64,000 bases of DNA from Bacillota bacterium (GTDB taxonomy: Bacteria > Bacillota > UBA4882 > UBA8346): contig JAEYRN010000036.1 of assembly GCA_023435565.1 (NCBI GenBank), forward strand, positions 34,493 to 98,492. Direction: 5' to 3'. Both the position numbers and the translations under genes were made by a program. The notes below the pieces were generated by a model that saw only the letters and a list, made by a program, of their open reading frames with translations, was not told the DNA's origin and did not search any database. This document shows positions 16,714 through 26,182 of the stretch, one piece after another (within the stretch, counting starts at the first letter, position 1; the number at the start of each line of letters is the position of its first letter).

Positions 16714-18390
16714 TCAGTCCTTTTCAAGATCCAAAACTGCTTCGGCAATATTATTGCAGTGGTCGGCTATTCGCTCTAAATTATGCATTAACTCAACATA
16801 ACAAACAGCAGATTGAGGGTTGCAGGTTCCTTGGTTTAGACGATTAATGTGATTGAACCTTAACTCTGCTTCCATCCGGTCCATTTTTTCTTCAAGTTCC
16901 AAAACACGGTGGGCTGATTTGAAATCATTATTACGTAGAGCTTCGATTGCGTTTGATATCATTTCGGAAGTAAGGTTAAAAATACTCTCCAGTTCCTGGT
17001 TGGCTTGAGAGGAAAATTTGAGTCCTTCTTTGGTTTTATATTCGGATAGTTCAATAACATTGACACAGTGATCGCCGATACGTTCAATATCCCCGACAAC
17101 ATGCATCAGATCGGTCAAACGTAAGGCTTCTGGCTCGGTTAAGGAAATTTGGGAAACAACAGTAGACATATATTTAATAATCTGCTCTTGTAAATAGTCA
17201 AGGTTCTCTTCAAAATCATCAACTTCTTGCCTTTTAGATGAATCCGAAGCGAGGAATGCTTTTCTTACAGCATTAAGCATATCACCAGCAAATTCCCCCA
17301 TCCGTACAAGTTCTTTGGCGGAAAGTTCCAAAGCAACGGGGGCATTATTAGTAAACCGTGAGTTGAGAAATTTAACGCCTTTTTCAATGCGTGCATCTTC
17401 ACCAGGGATTATTTTTGTAACAAGCATTGTTAAAAATCCAATTAACGGTAACCAGATAATTGTGTTAAATATATTAAATGATGTGTGGGCGTTAGCAATT
17501 TGACGTTTGATAATGTCTACGCCTGTAATACCTTGAGCGGGGTCGATATGTGGCGGAATTAATAATACGAATTTTAAAAATAAAGGCATCATTATCAAAA
17601 AGATAAGACACCCAAAAATTTTTATAAGGGTATGGGCAACGGCAGCCCGTTTAGCTACTTTGTTCGTTCCAATACTTGCTAGGAGGGCGGTAATAGTTGT
17701 ACCGATATTATCACCCAATAGGATTGGAATTGCCGAAGTTAGGGGAATTAAAGGCTGGACCATATTATTTACTATTACGGGCTGGGATGCGATAGTCTGA
17801 AGGACGCCAATTGTAGCGCTGCTACTTTGGACGATTACTGTCATTAAGGTTCCGATTATAACTCCCATTACCGGATGTTTACCAAGATTAATAATCCATT
17901 CGGCAAAAATCGGATGGTTTGCCAAAGGTTTAAGCATATCCGACATAGTGTTTAATCCGATAAACAAAACTCCAAGACCAAAAAAAACTTCACCAACATA
18001 TTGCCAGTTTTTGTATTTAATGAAAAAGAAAAGAACAAAACCTAAAGCAGCTATTAAATACGCATATTCACCAATATTGAAGGCAATTAATTGGGCGGTG
18101 ATCGTGGTCCCTATAGTAGCCCCCATAATTACTCCGATTGCTTGTCGCAATGTCATTAGCCGCGCATTCACAAAACCAACTACCATTACCGTTGTAGCGC
18201 TACTGCTTTGAATAATTGTGGTTACCAACATTCCTACGATAATTCCGGAAATTGGGTTTCTGGTTATGGTTTCAAGTATAAGACGTAATTTTTCTCCAGC
18301 GGCTTTTTTAAGGCCTTCACCCATTAGGTTCATCCCATAGATAAAAAGAACTAAACCTCCGAGCACGCCAAAAATAATATCCTTCATCAT
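16714..18390 (-). CDS. Na+/phosphate cotransporter (NptA/PhoU-fusion family)
   Basis: A 558-residue membrane protein that imports inorganic phosphate with sodium. The N-terminal half has two Na/Pi-II repeats, each with the QSSSATT/QSSSATI signature (TTIIQSSSATTVMVVG and VIVQSSSATIGVLQ) and about eight membrane helices. The C-terminal ~200 residues are a PhoU-like helical domain (EDARIEKGVKFL onward, with two PhoU repeats ending in HNLERIADHCNNIAE). Two consecutive ATG codons follow GGAGTGAG; the second (18387) has the better spacing. It is alone on its transcript and divergent from the TRAP-type gene. Confidence 0.94.
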   Translation of the reverse strand: MMKDIIFGVLGGLVLFIYGMNLMGEGLKKAAGEKLRLILETITRNPISGIIVGMLVTTIIQSSSATTVMVVGFVNARLMTLRQAIGVIMGATIGTTITAQLIAFNIGEYAYLIAALGFVLFFFIKYKNWQYVGEVFFGLGVLFIGLNTMSDMLKPLANHPIFAEWIINLGKHPVMGVIIGTLMTVIVQSSSATIGVLQTIASQPVIVNNMVQPLIPLTSAIPILLGDNIGTTITALLASIGTNKVAKRAAVAHTLIKIFGCLIFLIMMPLFLKFVLLIPPHIDPAQGITGVDIIKRQIANAHTSFNIFNTIIWLPLIGFLTMLVTKIIPGEDARIEKGVKFLNSRFTNNAPVALELSAKELVRMGEFAGDMLNAVRKAFLASDSSKRQEVDDFEENLDYLQEQIIKYMSTVVSQISLTEPEALRLTDLMHVVGDIERIGDHCVNVIELSEYKTKEGLKFSSQANQELESIFNLTSEMISNAIEALRNNDFKSAHRVLELEEKMDRMEAELRFNHINRLNQGTCNPQSAVCYVELMHNLERIADHCNNIAEAVLDLEKD

Positions 18391-18735
18391 CTCACTCCAG
18401 TCGTGATTACTTTGCCAAATTTTTATTCTCTTTTTACAATTAAAAACCCTCCATTTTATTAATATTTGTTTTAATAAAAGGGATAATCCAGATCTTCGGT
18501 TTTTACGTTTGGAAACCTGCCGGTTAAATTAATTTTAAAAATATGTTAAACAAGTTTCTTTGCCTTTAACTAAGGTAGTAATTTGGTTAACTCTATGATT
18601 TTATGCTATCTTAAACGGTAAGAATCAAAAAGGATTTGGCTGTTAATTAACGAATAATTAATAAATTGCATTGCGTCAATTTTATAATCATTAAGGCTGT
18701 TGTATTTATATTTAGAAAAGGGATAAAGTGAGTCT
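18391..18735. other. Divergent promoter region
   Basis: About 345 AT-rich bases between two divergent genes. It presumably holds both promoters. A TTAATTAACGAATAATTAA near-palindrome lies around 18643. No open frame with a ribosome site was found. Confidence 0.45.
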
Positions 18736-19761
18736 ATGAGTTTATTTATAGAATTAATACATAGAAAAATCAATAATTTTTATTCGTATAAATTTATAGT
18801 TATAAGCCTTTTTGTGTTCTGCTTCTTATCTATTCCAATTTTCGGTGAGCTTAACCCGATTCAAATTAATTTAGCTCACGGAGCCCCTAAAGATCATCCG
18901 ATTAACCTTGCAGCAATAGAGGTCCAAAAAGAAATAGCAACCTGCACCAATAATCGGATTCAGCTGGAAGTATTTAGTAATATGCAATTTGGCGAGGAAG
19001 CCGAGTTAGGCGAAATGCTCCGGAATGGTAAATTGGATTTGGCGATTATTTCAACCGGCCCTCTCTCTACATATAACCCTGATCTTGCTATTTTAGACTT
19101 GCCTTATCTATTTTATGATCGTTTTCAAGCTTACCAGGCTTGGGATGGGGAGCCGGGAACCGCTATTTTAAATCGGTTTAAAGAATCAGGGCTCGAAGGT
19201 ATTTGTTATTGGGAGAACGGTTTACGTTCATTAACGACAAAGAACACGCCCGTTTATAAACCTACCGATTTAAAAAATATTTATCTTAGGACAATGGAGA
19301 ACTTAATTTATATTGATTTCTTTTCTTATTTAGGCGCATTACCGACACCTATGCCCTGGGGTCAAGTTATGCCTTCATTACAAAATGGAATAATCGAAGC
19401 CCAAGAAAATCCAATCCCAATCATCGTTACCAATAAATTAGAAAATTATCAAAACTATCTTATACTCACCAGGCATGTCTATAATCCACACCTTGTTTTA
19501 TCCGGTCCATCCTTTAAATTAAAATTAAATGATAAGGATCAAATTTTGATAAACCAAATTTTCTATGATTTTCGGGTTAAGCAACGCCAATATGTGGTTG
19601 AACAGGAAATCAGCGGAGTAAAAATATTGCAAGAAAATGGTATGACAGTAATTGAGCCGGACTTGGTTGAATTTCGAAGACTGGGAAAAGAGTTTTCAAA
19701 ATCTGCGTTTAACCGTTTTTCAAAAGAAATTAGGACTTATTTTCAGAGGTACACCGAATAA
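18736..19761 (+). CDS. TRAP-type (DctP family) substrate-binding protein, no transporter partner
   Basis: A 341-residue DctP-like protein with an N-terminal membrane/signal segment (about residues 18-37). Family landmarks: LAHGAPKDHPINLAA, GKLDLAIISTGPLS, LPYLFYDRFQAYQAWDG, LRTMENLIYIDFFSYLGA with PTPMPWGQV, and ENPIPIIVTNKLENYQNY. The usual membrane partners DctQ and DctM are absent. Instead its stop codon overlaps the start of a GGDEF-EAL gene by one base. The likely role is ligand sensing outside the membrane for the c-di-GMP enzyme rather than uptake. This is an inference from gene order. Ligand unknown; dicarboxylates or sugar acids are common for the family. Confidence 0.88.
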   Translation: MSLFIELIHRKINNFYSYKFIVISLFVFCFLSIPIFGELNPIQINLAHGAPKDHPINLAAIEVQKEIATCTNNRIQLEVFSNMQFGEEAELGEMLRNGKLDLAIISTGPLSTYNPDLAILDLPYLFYDRFQAYQAWDGEPGTAILNRFKESGLEGICYWENGLRSLTTKNTPVYKPTDLKNIYLRTMENLIYIDFFSYLGALPTPMPWGQVMPSLQNGIIEAQENPIPIIVTNKLENYQNYLILTRHVYNPHLVLSGPSFKLKLNDKDQILINQIFYDFRVKQRQYVVEQEISGVKILQENGMTVIEPDLVEFRRLGKEFSKSAFNRFSKEIRTYFQRYTE

Positions 19762-21788
19762 TGAAAACCCCACGTCTCTCTGTAAAATTATTTAGTATAT
19801 TAGGTTTAGTCGTATTAGCGCTTATTTCTGCCTATTCATTAATCACGCATTATTCAACCCGCGCTTTTATCGCTCGTCAGATTTTTCTCCGCGGTGAAAC
19901 GTTAGCCCAACCCTTATGGCAAAAGGCGCGTTTCAACTTGAGATTAGGCGGAAATGAACGTTCTTTATATGGGTTGAGTCATATCTGCGAGCAAATTAAA
20001 AATGATACTCCCGATTTACTGGAAGTGGCTATTATCAATGTAAAAGGTCAAATTTTGGCCCATAACGATCCATCCCGATTATGGAAAGAAACTGATCCTA
20101 TTCCAATTGCACAACAAGTAAAACGTTTTTTTAACGAAACTTCAAGTACTTTGGACGTATACTTGCCGGTTTTTCGCGATCAAGAAGCCCCTCTATTAGT
20201 GAAAATCTCATTTTCTAAAAAACTTCTTGAACAACAGTCTTGGACAGTATTTTTGGTATCACTTGCCTTTTCGGCTACGGCTATTTTTTTATTACTAATA
20301 ATCGTTAATATTGTGGCTAATCTGATTTTTGGTAAGCGAATCGCAATTCTATTAGATGGATTTAACTCCCTTGCTCAAGGTAAGTTGACAACCCGGTTAT
20401 CCTCAAAACAAAAATTCCCTAATACCTTTTCCAAACATGACGAATTGGACTTGTTGATTACCTCCTTCGATCAAATGGCTACCCAACTTGAAGAGATTAA
20501 CCGCCAACGTGAGTCACAAGAAAAACAACTAGTTTTCTTAGCTACTCACGATCAGTTAACCGGATTACCAAACCGGAGGCATTTGGAGGAGTGTCTTGCA
20601 AAAGCGCTCAATCAAGCTCATAAAGGGAAAAGTTCGGTACTATTGTTTATGGATGTTGATAACTTTAAATTAGTCAATGATACTTTGGGCCATATTGCAG
20701 GCGATCAAATTTTGATTGCTTTAACAGGCTTATTGAAGAAACAAATCAATCAAAAACAAGTGTTAACCCGGTTTGGCGGTGATGAATTTGCATTATTAAT
20801 GGAAAGAGGGACCACTATTGAGGATGGTAAAAAGCTTGCCGAAAAGATTTGTCGGGCAGTGGAAGAGTTTCAATTTGCTTTGGGGCAGAGTTATTTCTAT
20901 TTTGGGTTAAGTATCGGAATAGTATTAATAGATGGAGTTGATGATTTAAGCGCTATTTTGGCCCATGCCGACAAAGCAATGTATACAGCTAAAAAGATGG
21001 GAAAAAACCGATTCGAAGTATATAATCCGGATACTGATGAAAATGAACGTTTCTCGCTAACTACCGGATGGATTGCCAAATTAAAAGACGCACTGGTTAA
21101 AGATGATTTTCTATTATACTTTCAACCGATAATGAATCTAAATAGCAAAAAAATTGTATATTATGAAGCTTTAATACGTTTGAAAACTGAAAACAATGTG
21201 ATCCTTCCCGGTGAATTTATCCAAATAGCGGAAGAGTTCGGGCTAATGCCCCAGATTGATCGTTGGGTGGCCGGAAAAGTGATCGCTACTTTGAAACAAA
21301 TACCTAATATTAAACTTTTTATGAATTTATCTGCAACAAGCTTGGCTGATGAAAGTTTACTGAAATACATCGAAGATAGTATCATCGAAAGCGGAGTGGA
21401 TTTCTCCAGAATTGGGTTTGAAATAACAGAAACGACTGCCGTTAGAGACCTTGAACTTGTTGGCCGTTGGATTTCACGATTGAAGATTAAAGGCTGTCGC
21501 TTTGCATTGGATGATTTTGGCTCAGGCTTTAATTCTTTCGCGTATCTTAAACATCTTCCCGTTAACCAGTTAAAACTAGATGGATCATTCATTAAAACCT
21601 TGGATCGTGAGCCGACTCAGCGTGCTTTTGTAGAAGCCATGCAACAATTGGCCCAGGCCCTTGGGGTTGAGACCATCGCTGAATTTGTCGAAAATGAAAA
21701 TGTTTTTAAGGCACTCAAAGAGATTGGTGTTAACTATGGTCAAGGGTTTTATTTGGGCAGGCCGGCCCCTATCTTTAAACCGAATTAG
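19761..21788 (+). CDS. Membrane GGDEF-EAL cyclic-di-GMP enzyme with extracytoplasmic sensor
   Basis: A 675-residue bifunctional-type protein: N-terminal helix (7-28), outer sensor of about 130 residues, second helix (163-190), HAMP-like segment, GGDEF (about 255-420) and EAL (about 440-670). The cyclase motif RFGGDEF (337-343) is intact. The inhibitory RxxD site is missing (Q at the Asp position). The phosphodiesterase residues E469, N522, E554, D584-D585, K605 and E641 are all present, so both activities are possible. It is translationally coupled to the DctP-like gene, which probably supplies its signal. A PilZ effector lies at 4605-5318. Confidence 0.95.
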   Translation: MKTPRLSVKLFSILGLVVLALISAYSLITHYSTRAFIARQIFLRGETLAQPLWQKARFNLRLGGNERSLYGLSHICEQIKNDTPDLLEVAIINVKGQILAHNDPSRLWKETDPIPIAQQVKRFFNETSSTLDVYLPVFRDQEAPLLVKISFSKKLLEQQSWTVFLVSLAFSATAIFLLLIIVNIVANLIFGKRIAILLDGFNSLAQGKLTTRLSSKQKFPNTFSKHDELDLLITSFDQMATQLEEINRQRESQEKQLVFLATHDQLTGLPNRRHLEECLAKALNQAHKGKSSVLLFMDVDNFKLVNDTLGHIAGDQILIALTGLLKKQINQKQVLTRFGGDEFALLMERGTTIEDGKKLAEKICRAVEEFQFALGQSYFYFGLSIGIVLIDGVDDLSAILAHADKAMYTAKKMGKNRFEVYNPDTDENERFSLTTGWIAKLKDALVKDDFLLYFQPIMNLNSKKIVYYEALIRLKTENNVILPGEFIQIAEEFGLMPQIDRWVAGKVIATLKQIPNIKLFMNLSATSLADESLLKYIEDSIIESGVDFSRIGFEITETTAVRDLELVGRWISRLKIKGCRFALDDFGSGFNSFAYLKHLPVNQLKLDGSFIKTLDREPTQRAFVEAMQQLAQALGVETIAEFVENENVFKALKEIGVNYGQGFYLGRPAPIFKPN

Positions 21789-21853
21789 ATTAAGATTGAT
21801 ATATAAAAAGAAATATTATCCAAAATAAAGTAATATTTATAAGGAGTAACTAG

Positions 21854-23026
21854 ATGTCGGTTAACCGGGTTTTTTTAATTGTCCTGGATGGAGTGGGAGT
21901 AGGAGAATTACCAGATGCACCGGTTTATGGTGACCAAGGCAGTAACACCTTGGGTAATCTTTCCCGGGCAGTCGGAGGAATGGACTTACCCTTTCTGGAA
22001 AAGGCCGGATTAGGTAAGTTAACTGATATTCAAGGGTTATCTGCGGATATTATAGGAGGGTTATTTGGGAAAATGGCTGAAGCCTCTCCCGGTAAAGACA
22101 CTACCACCGGCCATTGGGAGATGGCTGGTGTGATTTTACCCAAACCTTTTCCGGTTTATCCGAATGGTTTTCCCGAAGAAATAATTTCCCGGTTTAAAGT
22201 TGAAATAGGACGGGGAGTGCTGGGAAACAAAGTTGCTTCCGGGACTACGATTATTGAAGAATTTGGAGCGGAACACCTTGAGACCGGATCACTGATTGTA
22301 TACACATCTGCCGATAGTGTATTTCAAATTGCCGCACACGAAGAGATAGTACCGCTTGAGGAACTATATCGCGATTGTGAAATTGCCCGCCGGATCTTAC
22401 AGGGTGAGCATGGAGTCGGGCGCGTAATTGCCAGACCATTTCTAGGGGGACCGGGTAATTTTTACCGTACAGTAGGACGTAAAGATTTTTCATTAAAACC
22501 TATCGGTCCTATTGTTTTGGATCGGATCAAGGATGCCGGAATGATCGTATTTGGAGTGGGCAAAATTGAAGATATCTTTTCGGAGCAAGGCTTGACCGAT
22601 TCTAACCACACCCATAACAACCAAGAAACCTTAACCTTTGTTAGCGAGTTGATTTCCAAAGATTTTCAAGGATTAGTCTTTGCCAATTGTATTGACTTCG
22701 ACATGCTTTATGGCCACCGTAATGATACTGAAGGTTTTTATAATGCCTTAAAAGAAGTCGATCAGTGGTTAGCAGAGAATATACCCCGACTCCGGAAGGG
22801 AGATATTTTGATCATTACGGGGGACCATGGCGGAGACCCGACTACTCCCAGCACCGACCATTCAAGGGAGTATACTCCGTTATTAATTTTTGGACCGGGA
22901 CTTTCTCAAGGAGTTAATCTCGGCATTAGGAAAACTTTCGCCGATATTGCCGCTTCTCTATGCAACTGGTTCAATCTTGAACCCTGGCCGGTAGGGGAAG
23001 CTATTCAGTTGACAGTTGACGAATAA
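21854..23026 (+). CDS. deoB: Phosphopentomutase
   Basis: Interconverts (deoxy)ribose 1- and 5-phosphates. The 390-residue protein is an alkaline-phosphatase-fold metalloenzyme. Metal ligands are visible in VLDGVGVGELPDA, in DTTTGHWEM (catalytic Thr) and in the C-terminal ITGDHGGDPTTPSTDHSRE. AAGGAG precedes ATG. Pyrimidine-nucleoside phosphorylase follows after 190 bases, so together they salvage nucleosides to pentose 5-phosphate. Confidence 0.97.
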   Translation: MSVNRVFLIVLDGVGVGELPDAPVYGDQGSNTLGNLSRAVGGMDLPFLEKAGLGKLTDIQGLSADIIGGLFGKMAEASPGKDTTTGHWEMAGVILPKPFPVYPNGFPEEIISRFKVEIGRGVLGNKVASGTTIIEEFGAEHLETGSLIVYTSADSVFQIAAHEEIVPLEELYRDCEIARRILQGEHGVGRVIARPFLGGPGNFYRTVGRKDFSLKPIGPIVLDRIKDAGMIVFGVGKIEDIFSEQGLTDSNHTHNNQETLTFVSELISKDFQGLVFANCIDFDMLYGHRNDTEGFYNALKEVDQWLAENIPRLRKGDILIITGDHGGDPTTPSTDHSREYTPLLIFGPGLSQGVNLGIRKTFADIAASLCNWFNLEPWPVGEAIQLTVDE

Positions 23027-23215
23027 TATATTTTACAAATGAAAATTTGGCTTTATTTCTAAAACTATTGTTTTTTAATATTACTTGTAACTTTTAAATC
23101 TACGCCGCGGGTAAACTCGTGGCTAATTGAACGTATTTTTAGAACCGACAAAATCATGAAGGGATAATTATCGCTGTATATTTTTGATTAGTTTTTTGTT
23201 AGGAGGAGTTTACTA

Positions 23216-24517
23216 ATGAAGGTTTATGATTTAATATGGAAAAAACGCGAGGGCGAGGAATTGACTGCAGCGGAGATAAATTTTTTAATCTCCGGTTATG
23301 TAAAGGGCGAAATCCCTGATTATCAGATGAGTGCTTGGTGTATGGCTGTTTTTTTTCGGGGTATGACCTTTGAGGAATGTACCGCTCTGACTCTGGCTAT
23401 GGTGAATTCCGGAGAAAAAATAGACTTGTCGGAAATTTCCGGTTTAAAAGTTGATAAGCACAGTACCGGCGGAGTTGGAGATAAAACATCATTGGTATTA
23501 CTGCCTTTAGTAGCTGCAGCCGGAGTGCCGGTTGCCAAAATGTCCGGTCGCGGGTTGGGGCATACCGGTGGGACAATTGATAAATTAGAATCGATTCCCG
23601 GCTTTAGGACCGATTTAAGCCGGGATGAATTTATCAGGCAAGTCTCACGAATTGGCATTGCATTAATGGGGCAGACCAAAACATTAGTTCCGGCCGATAA
23701 AAAACTTTATGCTTTACGGGACTTAACAGCAACCGTAGAGAGCATACCATTAATTGCCAGCAGTATCGTATCCAAAAAATTAGCTGCTGGGGCTGATGCT
23801 GTAGTATTGGATGTTAAATACGGTGATGGAGCATTTATGCAAGATTATAACAATGCCTTAAACTTGGCCCGGACCATGGTGGAAATCGGTAACCGGGCCG
23901 GACGGCATTTCAAAGCGGTATTAAGCGATATGAACCAACCATTAGGATTGGCTATCGGCAATAGTTTGGAGATAGCGGAAGTAATTGCGACTTTGAAGGG
24001 AAATGGGCCTTCGGATTTGACCAAACTATGTCTAACCCTTGGCGGATTAATGTTATACTTGGCCGGACTTACTGATACTTCCGAACTTGGGGAGGAGATA
24101 ATTGAAAAAATATTAGCATCCGGAGCAGCTTTGGAGAAATTTAAAGAACTTATTGAAGCTCAGGGCGGTAATTCCGAAGTAATCAAAGAGCCTGGATTAC
24201 TTCCATCAGCCGCAGTGGTTCAAAAAGTTGTTTCTCAATGGGATGGATGGGTTGAAAAAATTGATTGTCGTACTTTAGGAGTAGTTGGGATGGACCTTGG
24301 CGCAGGCCGAAATCGTCTTGAAGATGTTATCAAACCCGAAGTGGGATTAAAACTTCATGCCAAAGTCGGAGACAAAATTGAAAAAGGTCAAATATTGGTG
24401 GAGATTCACGCCCAAAATGAAGCTGGTGCGGAGGCGGCAGCTCTAAAAGTGCTTGACTGTTTCCATTTTAATTTAAAACCGATAGTCCGCCCAACAATAA
24501 TTAAAGAAATTGTTTGA
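23216..24517 (+). CDS. pdp: Pyrimidine-nucleoside phosphorylase
   Basis: Splits uridine or thymidine with phosphate to base and pentose 1-phosphate. The 433-residue length is typical. Visible: the phosphate-binding KHSTGGVGDKTSLVLLP loop, the family signature SGRGLGHTGGTIDKLESIPG, the conserved VPADKKLYALRDLTATVES and a C-terminal alpha/beta domain (LHAKVGDKIEKGQILVEIHA). GGAGGAG precedes the ATG. It lies downstream of deoB, which would process the sugar product. Thymidine phosphorylase (deoA) is the close paralogue; the length fits Pdp. Confidence 0.95.
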   Translation: MKVYDLIWKKREGEELTAAEINFLISGYVKGEIPDYQMSAWCMAVFFRGMTFEECTALTLAMVNSGEKIDLSEISGLKVDKHSTGGVGDKTSLVLLPLVAAAGVPVAKMSGRGLGHTGGTIDKLESIPGFRTDLSRDEFIRQVSRIGIALMGQTKTLVPADKKLYALRDLTATVESIPLIASSIVSKKLAAGADAVVLDVKYGDGAFMQDYNNALNLARTMVEIGNRAGRHFKAVLSDMNQPLGLAIGNSLEIAEVIATLKGNGPSDLTKLCLTLGGLMLYLAGLTDTSELGEEIIEKILASGAALEKFKELIEAQGGNSEVIKEPGLLPSAAVVQKVVSQWDGWVEKIDCRTLGVVGMDLGAGRNRLEDVIKPEVGLKLHAKVGDKIEKGQILVEIHAQNEAGAEAAALKVLDCFHFNLKPIVRPTIIKEIV

Positions 24518-24735
24518 AACAGAATTATTTTCCAAGCCCTTTGTGCCGTGATTAGCATTTACTTAGTATTTCACATTATATAAGCGTTTTTTAAGTGCAA
24601 TTTACTTCTTGATAAATAAAAATTTACTTGTTTCACCACGAGGAATAAGTTATATTAAATAATTGTGAGGATCTTTCAGAGACAACGAAATTTTCATTGT
24701 TCTAATAAATTCAGATAAATTTGAGAGGTGACGAA

Positions 24736-26049
24736 ATGCGCGCTAAAACCTTTAAGGGAGGGGTGCATTTACATTATTTCAAAGAAGCGACTGCTTCCAA
24801 GAATATTGAAATTATGCCCGAACCCGAACAGGTTACTCTTCCTGTCTCACAACATTTGGGGGCCCCGGCAGAGGTAATAGTGGCAGTTGGGGACCAAGTC
24901 AAGACAGGACAAGTAATTGCTCAAGCAAAAGGTTTTGTATCAGTTCCGATCCATGCTAGTATACCCGGTAAAGTAACCGCAATTAGCGAATTGCCCCATC
25001 CTAACGGTAAAAAGGTGACCTCGGTTGTTATTGAAAATGATAATAGTGGAGCTAATGCTTTTGGGCCAAAGTCAAGCCTAGCGGATCTATCAGCTGAACA
25101 AATTCGGGAATTAATGCAGCAGATTGGTCTGGTCGGTATGGGTGGCGCCGGATTTCCTACTCATGTCAAGTATCAGCCCTTAGAAGGTAAAAAGGTCGAA
25201 GCGGTGATTTTGAACGGGGCTGAGTGTGAACCGTACCTTACTTGTGACCACCGATTAATGGTTGAATCTCCAGGCAAAGTTATTTTAGGCTTACAAGCGA
25301 TGATGAAAGCTGCCGGTGTTGATCAAGCTTTTATCGGTATTGAGGTCAACAAGCCTGACGCCATTGAAATTTTAATCTGTGAAGCATCCGTTGACCCAAG
25401 GATTCAAGTGGTCCCTTTGGAAGTTAAATATCCCCAAGGTGAAGAAAAGATGTTGATCAATGCAATCACAAAACGGACGGTCCCGGCCGGGGGCTTGCCG
25501 GTCGATGTGGGAGTGGTTGTAAATAATATTGCTACGGCAGTTGCGTTAGCGGAAGCGGTTCAAGAGGGCGTTCCTTTAATCAGTAGAGTGGTTACTGTTA
25601 CGGGGGCTGTTCAAAATCCACGCAATCTGAGGGTTAAATTAGGGACTTCCGTAAACAAGTTAGTTGATTATTGTGGCGGTTTCACCGGTACTCCGGGGCG
25701 AATCATTCTTGGTGGCCCTATGACCGGCCCGGCCCAATACCGATTGGATCTCCCGGTGATTAAAACCACTTCAGGCGTTTTAATCCAGGAACGGGGCGAA
25801 ATCAAACTTTTGGAAGATTCGCCTTGTGTCCGTTGCGCCCGTTGCGTTGATGTCTGTCCTTATAATCAATTGCCTTGCTTTATTGCCGATGCGGTCAAAG
25901 CCGGAGATTTAGCCTTGGCCGAGAAATATGGCATTATGGATTGCCGTGAATGCGGTTCCTGTACCTTTGTCTGTCCCGCCCGGCGTCCAATTGTCCAAGA
26001 TGTTAAAACCGCCAAAGCCAAAATTATGGCAGCGAAGAAAAAACAATGA
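24736..26049 (+). CDS. rnfC: Rnf complex subunit C (NADH-oxidising, Fe-S)
   Basis: First gene of a complete rnfCDGEAB operon. The Rnf complex moves electrons between ferredoxin and NAD+ and pumps Na+ or H+. RnfC (437 residues from 24736) carries the NADH/FMN-binding Rossmann-like part (GLVGMGGAGFPTHVKYQP, ILNGAECEPYLTCD), a lipoyl-like hairpin near the N-terminus, and two [4Fe-4S] motifs (CVRCARCVDVCP and CRECGSCTFVCP). Start: GAGGTGACGAA sits before the ATG at 24736; an earlier TTG at 24721 would precede the ribosome site. The spacer to rnfD is unusually long (133 bases) and carries AT-rich repeats. Confidence 0.97.
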   Translation: MRAKTFKGGVHLHYFKEATASKNIEIMPEPEQVTLPVSQHLGAPAEVIVAVGDQVKTGQVIAQAKGFVSVPIHASIPGKVTAISELPHPNGKKVTSVVIENDNSGANAFGPKSSLADLSAEQIRELMQQIGLVGMGGAGFPTHVKYQPLEGKKVEAVILNGAECEPYLTCDHRLMVESPGKVILGLQAMMKAAGVDQAFIGIEVNKPDAIEILICEASVDPRIQVVPLEVKYPQGEEKMLINAITKRTVPAGGLPVDVGVVVNNIATAVALAEAVQEGVPLISRVVTVTGAVQNPRNLRVKLGTSVNKLVDYCGGFTGTPGRIILGGPMTGPAQYRLDLPVIKTTSGVLIQERGEIKLLEDSPCVRCARCVDVCPYNQLPCFIADAVKAGDLALAEKYGIMDCRECGSCTFVCPARRPIVQDVKTAKAKIMAAKKKQ

Positions 26050-26182
26050 CAATGTAAAATTTATAATGTATAATTTACAATTTACAAAACCTATTTAAGA
26101 GGAATTATTCTATACAAACACAATTAAGGAAAAGTGATAATGTTTATTGATCACTGTTCACTGTAAAAGGGGGAGCGATTTG
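26050..26182. repeat. AT-rich heptamer repeats between rnfC and rnfD
   Basis: Holds TTTACAA-type heptamers (AATGTATAATTTACAATTTA region) and TGATCACTG/TTCACTG-type units. The same TTTACAA motif occurs near 33380-33503 and 3061. It interrupts an otherwise tight operon. Confidence 0.5.

Noticed and set aside
18736..19761. Complete TRAP transporter
   Set aside because: DctQ and DctM genes are absent and the next gene is a c-di-GMP enzyme.
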